Assembly (NCBI GenBank): GCA_023512835.1
Contig: CM042084.1
Span: 15,634,403-15,698,402, forward strand
Direction of reading: 5' to 3'
DNA: 64,000 bases
Origin: Taxillus chinensis
Taxonomy: Eukaryota; Streptophyta; Magnoliopsida; Santalales; Loranthaceae
The translations under genes and the position numbers were made by a program. This document shows positions 37,676 through 48,100 of the stretch, piece by piece. The notes beneath the pieces were generated by a model. That model saw only the letters and a list, made by a program, of their open reading frames with translations, had not been told where the DNA came from and did no database searches. How positions within the stretch are numbered: position 1 is the stretch's first letter; each line of letters opens with the position of its first letter.

Positions 37676-40600
37676 GCATTCCTTTTCTCAAACTCAAACC
37701 TAATTCATTTGCCTTTTCTCAATATAAAAAAATCTTCTTGTAGAAGAAAAATAAACAACCCATAAAAGAAATAGATGTAAAACATGTTTATACTTTTCCT
37801 CTAAGCCTTTAATTTCATTTTATTTCAATCCAAAAACAAAACCAAAAAAATATAAGAAAAAAAACAAGTGAAAATTTCTTTTTACACCAACAAAAGAGAG
37901 TGGAGGGTTTATTAAGGGTGTGTTTTTGTAAAACAAATATAAAAGTTTTACATATATTCATTTTGTGTGAAATGTGTACTGTTTTTAAACTAAAAAATCT
38001 TCTTTCAAACAAAACAAAACAAAAAATAAAAACAAAAACAAATTAAAAATCCCTAGGAGGTCTTCTGGTCCATATCGTCAAATGAGATACACCATCATTT
38101 GAGAAGGTATAAGTCATGTTTATCTCTCGATGGTTAGACGAACATTGACATAGTTCCAATAAAATGGTATAAGGGTTACTTTTCCCTTTTAGTTCAAATC
38201 ATACTCTATCACTTAGCACCTAACGTACATTTTTAGTACAAAATAAACAAATCAAGGTATAATAAAAACCTTCATACTCCTAATATATGTATTAAAAGGA
38301 CGTTGTAGGGGTGTTAATACTTTTCTATACATAATTAACCTTCAAATCCATCACTGGTAATATAAATCACATTTAAACTACTCAAAGTAAATAGGGTATC
38401 CAACTATACTCTAAAAATAGTTGGTGTCAACTCTGATTTTTTCTTACCATTCGGTTTCGATTGAGCTTATCTCATGTGGGTCTAGACAAAAACTAGTAAT
38501 GACAGATATAATAGTAGAAATTGGTCACTATCTCTGATATTCAGCCGAATAATACAATCGGAATCATAGCCAGACATTGATGTGGTGGTATTTAAACCAT
38601 AGATGATATTTTAAATTTTTTTGCCAGGAGAAATTGTAACATGTAAACATACGGCTCATAATCTAGCTAAATTATCCAGTTATAAATATTTATTTATTAT
38701 AGATATATTTGATAGGAAATAACTATGGTATAATTATAATATAGTTATTGCTACTATTTTTATTTGGAGTTAAAGGGCATTTAGATAGCGCACACATAGG
38801 AAATTAAATTATTAATAATTGATTCTATGACGAATTTTATGCTAATATAAAGTCTAGGATCAAACCAGAGTTCATAGTTACGAGCTTATCTCTCTATCTT
38901 TTTTTTATATTTAATAATATTTATTTTTTTAAAATATATATATTCAATTATTTATTATTGCTATAAGTATAAATTAAAATTTTTGATATATAAATGGGCT
39001 TATAATTATATATTGGTTAGTTAATTGGTCAAAGGTTAAAAAGCGGTGGCTCTGCCTTATTTATAACCCAGAGACATCATATATCATGTTTGTGTGGGGA
39101 CAATAACAAGACATTAGGGTTTGAAGGAAAATGGGCATGACAAAAATTACGGTTTAATTAACTTTTTCCCCACTCCGTAGGTTGTCATGTGTGACAGTAC
39201 GGTACAGTAATTAAGTAGTTACGTGTTCATTTCATTTCACCACGAAAAGATGAATATTTTAATTCAGGCATGATGCGAGAATATGAACCATCTCAAAGTT
39301 TGACCCTTGTGGGCATTTGGCTTGGAAAATCTAGGAGTCACCATCTATAGCTAGGGACCACTCTCGGGGGACAGGAAAGGCAAAGTGTTAATTATTTATT
39401 GAACAAGATTGGACGGTTGCGATGGTGTTAGCTAATTTGATCATCCCCAACTCGGATCACACTGTGTTGCATGGCATAAAGGAAGGAGGAAGGGGGCATG
39501 GAGTCAGTGAGAGGACGAGAGAGTGAGGATATATAGAGTTTTATAGGTAGGGCAATAGGGCAATAGGGTTAGGGAGGTATGCACGGCTACATGTTAAAAT
39601 TTTATTGCCTTTTTCAACTGTGGGGCAGGTGCTAACAATGACAGTGCGACTGTTGAAGGGGCAGCCGATCCCAGAGAGATACGCACAACCGCAATTATAG
39701 CTGAATATTACTCCTCATTCAGCCTTCAATTCCACATTTTAAAATCCACCATTAGTTTTATATGTGTGTGTGTGTCTGTGGAGAAAGTTAGGAGACTAAA
39801 GAGAACTATATATATGGAAAAAGAAGATAATTAACCGAGGGTGAGGGCGGTTATGATGGGTTCATAAAAAATTAGGGTATTCTCTTGCATGTTAAGGGGG
39901 GGGGGGGAATAAATAAATATTGTCCTTACTTTAAAGACATACAACTTGTTTTATATGGTTTGATATGCGCTAGCTCAAATCTTTATGCGTATATGGGATA
40001 TTATGTCTTTTTGCTAAGTTATATAATGATAGAGAAGATTAACTTGAACCTACACGATCAAAATAAGTAAAGAAATAGTCTAAGAGATGACAAAAGTCTA
40101 AACTAACGGTGTGCTCTGAAGTCTGGTATTGATCAAAGTCTAACCTAATACTGCTTGAGAATGCAACAAGCTTTTGTACTGAAATAAGTTAAAATATGAA
40201 TGTACTAATTAGAATATATATATATATTATGTGGTGCCACCTCTAATTTAGTTATGTGATGAAGGCCCTGCTTGGCCACATGCAATGGGTGGGTTGGGGA
40301 TGGGCCTGCCTTTGCAAAAAGGTTTTCCACAACCCAAGTGTTGCGCAGACAGTGACACATGCATCATCATGGTGGTGATATATTGCAACCCAGCCCGGCA
40401 CACAGCTGCCCATTGCCTACCAGTCTATAGCCTCGGGCCAAACCTTTCCTTTTACGTCCCCTTTTCCCTCTTTTTCTGTGTGTCGACTGATTCCCTCTCC
40501 TTCTCTTGCAATTTGCAAAAAAGGCTTCTTCTCTGTGTGCCACCCACCGGCTTCTTTATACGTGCTATAGCCTGCTACTGCTACGATCAGTTTTCTTAAT

Positions 40601-41759
40601 CCTTACATTTCATTGTCGGGGCCCTTAAATTCAGCATAAATGTGTTTTCTTGTTCAAAGCCTTTATTACCTCTAATAAGGACATATTTGTTTTTTGATTG
40701 TTCAAATATGTTTCCTTCAAAATTAACCTTCTAATTGTTTTTTATTATTAATGGTATATGCATGCACACCCTCTCGGAGGGACGTGTCGTCCAAGGTGTG
40801 CAGGGCCTACACAGGCCCATGTTTTCTCATTTCTTGTTGTCTTTCATGGGTCTGGACATTGGACCAGGTGATGACCAAGCCCAATCATCAATTTGATTTT
40901 TAATTAAAACGATTTTCACTGTGTGGCCCAGCCCAAATTCTTTTTCATCGATATCAATGTATTAAAATTAAAATACAACATTCAACTTCGTTATCTCTCC
41001 CTCACAATTTCATGGGTTCCATTCCCGCCGCGCACAAGTCAGATATGACAGAGAGCTTTGGATTGGAGCATTGGTCGTGTAATGGCTCCTTCATTTTGCA
41101 TCACCATCGTACTTTTTGAAGCATGTAGTCTTGGGTGCTTGCAAAACCAACTAAAAGAAAACTGAAATAATAAAAAACAAAAAAAAACCTAGAAATTTAA
41201 ATAATAAGTCCGATGGAAAAAATCACTAATAAGTGAAAAAAGATAATGAAATGAGAAGAAAATAAATGTATAGCCGCTCCTTTTACTTTTTTATTGCATT
41301 AAGTAATATATGAAACTAAACTCACTTGAAATTTACTTGGAAATTCAATCAATCAAGAACCATTTAATCCCTAGCCTAACATTATTTCTAACTTGAAATT
41401 ACTTATTGTATATGTCTATTTCATACTACTATATGAGGATTTTCACTATGAACTTGTTAGTGTTAACTATGAAAATTCACTTTCAATCCTTGTGTTATCC
41501 TCACTTTCACTATATGAGGATTTTTGTTTTTTTGTTTTTTTTTTTTTTCCAATTACTCTTATCCTCCCAAAATTTGAACAATTCAAATCCTTAATTGTAG
41601 AGAAGGCATCATGCGATCTTGGGTGGGAGAAAGAGAGAGGAGAAGCAGCAAAAAGGGGGGGGGGAATACGCCCATCATGACCCAGCGAGACCATGCCCGT
41701 GCCTGACCATCCAAAAATTTAGCAAAATAATGCTTCCACTGAGTTTTAAACCCAGGACC
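37676..41759. other. Gene-poor intergenic DNA
   Basis: No gene is supported. The stretch 40270-40620 is less AT-rich and has an open frame of 104 codons, but its composition and lack of motifs do not argue for a protein. A compact stem-loop cluster at 40764-40801 is listed separately. Confidence 0.5.
40764..40801. other. Compact three-way stem-loop sequence
   Basis: GCACACC (40764-40770) pairs with GGTGTGC (40795-40801). Inside are two adjacent hairpins: CTC-TCG-GAG (71-79 of that block) and GGACG-TGT-CGTCC (40780-40792), both perfect with 3-base loops. This is a structure drawn from the sequence; whether it is transcribed is unknown. Confidence 0.5.
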
Positions 41760-42735
41760 TACCCTCTATGTGCAACTGTCAAACCATCAGGACCCAGCGA
41801 GGCCTATGGGTGGGTCTGGGCTTGCTGTGCGCGTTGGGCTGGGCTGGGGCGTATTGGGCTTGGCTGGATTGGTGCTTCTTGGGCTAGGCTAGACCGGCCT
41901 GGGCGGGCTTGAGCAGTTGAGCTGTGACTAAAGCATGGCGGGGATTCCCCACCTCGCCCCGTGCCCCAGCGAGGCGGGGATGGGGTGGAAAATTTATTCC
42001 CCGCTAGGGCATGAGGCGGGTACGGGGCAACCCAAAATCCACCCGCCCCGCTCCATTGCCATCTCTACGCCCCATGTGTAGGATGGGCGTGGTATCCCAT
42101 CCTATGGCGGAGGTAGCAGGCGGAGGCTTCATTCGCCTACTCCCCACTATCGGCTTTTATTGATCTCTCTTAAGACAATCTTGTTTTTTAGATACTCTAC
42201 GAAGCAGTTAATAGGGGCAATTCGGATCTTACCGGGGCGGAATAAACCTATTACCACCTTTTGTCTCCACTTAGGCAGTAGATCAAATTTTAAAATTGTA
42301 TCTCGAATGTAGGCAAGGCAGGATATACCGTTTTTTAATGTGTCTGCAAATGAGGTTCCATTCGCTCGCATCTTGTTATCGCTTTTTATTGGATTTGTCT
42401 ATATTACTAATTTTGGTTTAAATCAAATTTATACATCATTTTTAACCAAAAAATTATCAAAAATAATTTAATTTTATAATAATAAATACCATTCAAAAAT
42501 ATCAAAAGTCATAAACAATAATTAAATAATAATATTTAAAAGATTATAAAATTATAAAAAAAATTATTAAAATTAAACGTGACGGGAGCAGGACGGGATA
42601 CCCCTACTACCTATTACCACTCCCTGTCCTTGCCTGAATTGGGTGTTAAGTTTAAAAATCACACTCCGCTCTTGCCTGGACAGAATAACCCATCCCACAT
42701 AGCAGGACAGACAAAATAACAGGTGCCAAATATCA
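41760..42735. mobile_element. GC-rich hAT-like debris
   Basis: The segment 41790-42110 is packed with GGGCTGGGC, GCGGGGA and CCCCGC words in both orientations. On the minus strand, from about 42066, it reads TAGAGATGGCAATGGAGCGG, the kind of end seen in plant hAT elements. Similar words (GACGGGAGCAGGACGGGATA) recur near 42581-42601. The piece in between includes a clean minus-strand frame of 74 codons (42371-42147) that I cannot assign. Ends and target duplications could not be fixed. Confidence 0.35.
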
Positions 42736-42894
42736 TTTGCCCACCCGAAGATGCACTTAAATATTTATTTAATAATAAGGTATGCCAAAGCGTCCTGTCA
42801 ACTAACGTGGCAGCCAACACTTACATACGCATGTGGCTTGCGAAGGAAGGCGCGTGCCCGGACTAACCCATCACGAGCCAGCAGACGCCACAGG

Positions 42895-42925
42895 CCACGT
42901 CACACCTACCCGTCAACTGACCAAT
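42895..42925 (+). promoter_or_regulatory. DGAT3 upstream ACGT and CCAAT motifs
   Basis: CCACGTCA at 42895-42902 has the ACGT core bound by plant bZIP factors, and CCAAT stands at 42921-42925, about 200 bases upstream of the DGAT3 ATG. Motif matches only. Confidence 0.3.
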
Positions 42926-43124
42926 CAGAATGAGACAACACTGCGGTCACCCTTGCCTGAGGTTAAAATTCTCAGACCTTCGCAAGAGAACCTGGGATGG
43001 GAAGCCAGCCACCGAGATCGTCGTCGTCGTCGTCGTCTCTATCGTATTGAGTATTGAAATTGGATTTCAGTGTTTGAGCATTGTTTATTGTTGTTTGTTG
43101 TTTGTTCTTGAATTGAATAAGAAA

Positions 43125-44672
43125 ATGGAGGTTTCTGGCGCACCCCTCTATACCTGCTGCTCTGCTGCCCCTCCTGCGAATTCGATTTCCCAATCAAAAG
43201 CGATGATTTCGTGGGGCGTAGGGAATTCAAAAGTTTCGAGATTTTGGGACAACAGTCATTTGCACTATTATTGTCCCACCCTTCGCTTCTGTGGGAAGAA
43301 GCAAAAGCCCAAAAACAAGAACAAATCGAAGCTGTTTTCTGAGTTGGGATTTGGGTTTCATCCTGCCTGTGGCATGGTTGACCAAGTGAAAGCCGCCGAT
43401 ATGATTTCTGTAAGCAACTTCACATATTTTCGTGCTTTTTTTTATTGGGTTCTATCACAAACCTGAAATTGTTTTGCTTATCACAACATTTTGTTATTAA
43501 AATTTCAGACAAGTTTGGGAATAGATCTGTTAAATTCTACACTTCCGTGTTTTTAGTATTACAAACAGACAACAGCAATTGGGTTGTTTATTTATTTATT
43601 TGGAATTTAATTTAATCAAAAGAGCAATTGGAGCCTTAGTTATTAATAATTTGGTTATGCTATGTGTTTGGAGCCTTATGCTATTATGTCTGAGAGACGC
43701 CCCTATGTGTTTGGCCCGTAGAGACACCACGGGCGCGAGTTGTCGCAACTAAGTCTTTCACTGGGGAGAAGTTCCCGAAGCTTAGGTGTTAATCTACTCT
43801 GGTCGGACACCTATTGGTTCCCCAACCGAAAGGCATGGAGGTGACTAAGTATCTCTACTTGATACCTAGTGTGATGCCCTATTGACATGAATGACGAAGA
43901 GAATACATTGTCTTTAACGTTTGTGTTGCCCTTGACCTACCTAGTAAAACTTGGATGGTAGTGCTTTGCCATTTAGGTAGCTTAATTTTGTGTGATTAAA
44001 TTATGTCGTGCACAGGGAGCGGAAGAGGCTTTGCTCGTACAATTGGAGCAGCTGAGAGCACAGGAGAAAGAATTGAAGAGGATGAGAAAGCAAGTGAAGG
44101 CCAAGCTTTCCAGCACACGCCAGTTGAAGGACAGCGGAGGTGTTGATTGTGAAGCAGCCTCATCGTCCTCTTCCTCTGAATCAAGTGAATCATCAAGTGA
44201 TTCCGAGGACTGCCTTGAGGCGGTGGACACCAACCGCCTGAGAATGGAAGCTGCACAATCGCCTGCTGCATCACAGCCATTGCTACTACCATTACCAATT
44301 TCACCAAATGATCAAATTGCTCAGAAATTTGAAGAGAAGCGCTATTGCACTAATGGGGCTGCAAGCTCAAGTGTTTCATTGACAAAAAAGAGGATAGAGG
44401 TGTGCATGGGCAACAAGTGTAAGAAATCTGGAGCTGAAGCTTTGTTGCAGGAGTTCGATACAAGGGTTGGTGTGGAGGGCACTGTTGTTGGGTGTAAATG
44501 CATGGGAAAGTGCAGAGATGGTCCTAATGTGAAGGTTTTCGATGGCTCTTCATCTGTTCCAATGGCTGTTAACAATTCTCTGTGCATTGGGGTGAACCTG
44601 GAAGATGTGGGTGCTATATTGTCCAACTTAGTCGGCGAGGATCAAAAAGTTGGTGGACTTGTGACTGCATAG
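43125..44672 (+). CDS. DGAT3: Soluble diacylglycerol acyltransferase DGAT3
   Basis: Two exons, 43125-43409 and 44016-44672, joined in phase 0, 313 residues. The protein starts MEVSG, like Arabidopsis DGAT3 as I remember it, and keeps the FSELGFGFHPACGMVDQV block (about 72-89), a charged coiled-coil-like segment (about 96-125), an acidic Ser/Glu/Asp tract (about 144-160) and a C-terminal thioredoxin-like ferredoxin domain. That domain carries RIEVCMGNKCKKSG with Cys225 and Cys230, and CKCMGKCRDGPNVKV with Cys257 and Cys261, the probable [2Fe-2S] ligands. DGAT3 differs from membrane DGAT1/2: it is reported as a soluble enzyme that makes triacylglycerol from diacylglycerol and acyl-CoA. The N terminus is Ser- and Cys-rich and may act in plastid targeting. 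The leader contains a short GTC repeat (43018-43037). Its 3' end faces the CHR18-like gene, 521 bases away. Confidence 0.92.
43410..44015 (+). other. DGAT3 intron
   Basis: 606 bases with GT-AG ends. The part after about 43680 is less AT-rich than the rest and may be inserted DNA, but no element was recognised. Confidence 0.6.
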
Positions 44673-45193
44673 TCTTCATAAAAGTGCAGTAAAAGTAAAT
44701 AGTGGCTCTGGTAGCAATTTATTTGTGTGATTGCAATTTTAAGTTTCTCTGCCTTCGCAGTAGTACTCTTGCTTTTATTAGGTCTGTATTTTAAGGCATT
44801 TTGTAGCGTGCACTTTATCAACGGAAATTATTCACGTTCGCTGGGATGTAGTTGCAGTGCATACAAACATTTTCTACGTCAATGCCAGGCAAGATGTTTT
44901 TCCCAGAATTACAAGCACGAAACGAATTACCAAAATATGAGGGTTCGGGTGTTAATTACCAAAGTAGTAGTAATTTCTAAGTTCGGTGTTCTACAGTTGG
45001 ATATTTTCTTGCACGATATCATAAAGTAACTGAGTAAATTATGCATTCAAAATGAGAGTTTCTTCCCTGCCCCTGCTTTGCCTTACATTTCCTACACAAT
45101 AACTAGGGAAAGAGTTTGCTTGAAAAGTAGCACTTATACAACCTTTCATTTCTAATTTCGTGCTTCAGTGTCTGGAATAATTAAACTTGTGCT
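44673..45193. other. Convergent 3' spacer DGAT3 / CHR18-like
   Basis: 521 bases that must hold both 3' untranslated regions and polyadenylation sites. No other feature was seen. Confidence 0.6.
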
Positions 45194-48100
45194 TCAGTGT
45201 CTTGGATGTTTAAAGTTGTGCTTCTGTGACTCATCCAAGTTGCTACAACGCTTAATGAAGGAGTCGAGCGTTCTCTGCTTCGTAGGGCTGTCTCTTGGAT
45301 GGCAGACAGATGTTTGCTTCGCAGGACTGCCTCTTGGATGACCGCCTGAAATCTCCATACTGTTCTCTTGGCCATCAAGCATCTAAGCATTCATCCAATG
45401 AAGTACAACTCACTTAATGAAGTGAAAAAGTTGCAACCAAGTCCAAAAAAATGCTAAAATAAACACCCTAACATATTAATGAGGGAAGTGTAATGATTGG
45501 TCTTAACCAAATCTCCTAGGTTTTTTCAATAAAGACAACATTTCAGGTGCCTGGGAGTGGGGATGGGGAATTACCTGACCCAGGTTTTCCAGCTTGCTCT
45601 GAACAACATCCCTAGAATAAATGATTACAAGATTTAAATGCATTGTATTAATAACAGGAAAAAACCCGGGTAAACTTTTAAAGGTAGCATAAATAACTTT
45701 TCAGTCCAACAAATCTTGAGTATATGAACATACCATATTATATCATCAACCGTGTCACTTGCTAGCAGGTAATATACATTAACTGAGGAGACCTAAAATG
45801 CCAAACAAAGGGTTTCGCAAAGGATTTAACAAAAGGCATCTATCTAAAAGCTCAAAATTTTCAAATAGTGACAAGAATATCATGGGGCATGAGTGCAGTG
45901 AAATAGTTCTTTTGAGAACAAAAAATACGATGATAATTTTAATCCTTTAAATGCAGGGCCCATTGGTCCTAGCAATTTAATTGGGAAGCTATTGTATCCA
46001 TAGAGATACATAGCAATTTCATAACATCTTAATCTACATAGCAAGACATCTCAAAATCTTCCATCATTCAATTTTACGAGCCATTAAGAAAGTTGAAACT
46101 CTGGGATGATCTAAATTTTAGAATTTAAGGGCCTCTTTTTTCAAGAGATGACATTGTTTCTATACTTGGTTTGTTATAAGTTTTGAAATATAGAGAAAAG
46201 ATATAATAGATTCACTATTAATATTGAAGAAAGATTACATTTATAACACCTTATCAAGTTGAAGCTTATATACATAGCGCTTTAAATTGGTACAAGAAAT
46301 TACCCACAAAATAAAATATAAAAAAACTACTCTACATATGTCGCTACATATGTAATCTTGAGTCTCAAGGTGCTAACCAAAGATTCACTGAAAAAGGATG
46401 AAGAGGCTGATAAAGTTCCATGATGATAAGCGGAAAAAGCATTGACCACATATTTGCTGGAATAGGTGGGAATAGAACTGACAAAATCCCTCATTTCGTT
46501 ACAAAATCCCTCACTTGTCACTAAGGTGCACGGAAAAACGAGACTTACCTCTTCTATGGGTGCCATACCAAGCTCACCTCTCCTATATCCCCTCAAGTTG
46601 ATGTGCAACGATGATGGATGATATCAATTTAAATGGGGGAATAAAAGAAATGGGTAAAAGCATAATGAGGAAGGGAGGAACAATGTGCGGATTTGGCAAT
46701 TTAAATTACCAAAACACAAGTTTTATTGCTTGTAATTTGTAGACTTTTATATCATAATACAATATATCTTCTTCAATTTTATGACAAATAAAATATTGAT
46801 GTAGATTACCACAGTATACTACTAGTGTTCAACTAATTCTTTCTTAAATAATGATGCAGATTACCTGGCCAATCCTATGAGCTCGATCTTCTGCCTGAGT
46901 AAGATCGCCAGGAGTCCAGGACAACTCAGCGAATATAACAGTGGTAGCAGCTGTTAAAGTTAATCCAACACCTCCAGCTTTAATTGAGAGCTACAGAATT
47001 GTATTAACGAGAAATATCTTATAAAATGGTTCACAACTGATGCCACATTGTCACTGTTCAAAGACTCAATCATTAAAATACTAAAAAGCAGAAGACACTA
47101 CTAAAGAAATGCAACACACTGACCACTGCTGCCTTGATGGAATCTTTTTCCTGAAAATCCATAACTAATGCCTGCCTTGAAGCTGGAGGTGTGCCACCAT
47201 CAATTCGAATGCAACCAACTTTCTTCTTCTGTAAATTTAGTACCATTAATGAGAATGGTTCAGTGTTGAAGAAAATTTAAGGAGAAAAAAGCAATCTTAC
47301 AAGTAAAAACTCATGTAGGGAATTAATCATCGGCTGGTGGTGAGCAAATACAATAAATTTGCATCCCGCCTGCAGTATTAGCAAATCAAAAATGAATCAT
47401 GAACTCTGCAGTGGAAATATACAATAGAAATATTTCATTACACTGGAAGTACACATATATACACTTTAGATTGAACATTAGTCTTACAATGAATTAATTC
47501 TAAAAAGAATTTAGACACTTAAAAACTCAGATATAGAAATAAAAATAATAAATACGACATATAGAAACCAAAGAAATAATATAATAACTATAAATAACAA
47601 ATATAACATTATAACTATAATATAGCAAACTGAAGAGATGACTTTCTATTCATCCGTATTAATAACTCAGATTCAAACCAACTTTTCCATTTCCAACTTG
47701 GATAAGATGTTTAAAAACACTAAATTGCTTAACTCTTTAAGGAAAATATCAGCCAACAGACCATGAGTAGACACATAAGGTGTAAAGATCAAGCTGTTAC
47801 TCAATTTCTCCTTAACGAAGTGTCTATTGATTTCCCTAAGGGACTTGTTTGGATAGTTAGCCGAGTGAATTCAAAGCAAGAGGTCGAGAGTTTGACTCTA
47901 ATCACCAACGGGGTAGAGGGTGGTGGGATTTTGGTAGAATAGGAAATTAGTTGTAATATTTTTTTAAAAGTGTATTGATTTCAATGTGCTTTGTTTGATA
48001 GTATTGTACTAAATTGTGAGCTATATCATCACAGTATAGCCTCATTGGATCTTCTCTCTGAAACTTCAAATCATTCAAAATAATTTTTATCAAAAGTAAT

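Noticed and set aside
40285..40599. 104-codon frame in a less AT-rich stretch
   Set aside because: No domain, no exon partners, and composition without coding character. Noncoding RNA cannot be excluded but is not supported.
42930..43124. 65-codon N-terminal extension of DGAT3
   Set aside because: The frame is open upstream, but it runs through a GTC simple repeat, and family members begin at MEVSG, so the start at 43125 is preferred.
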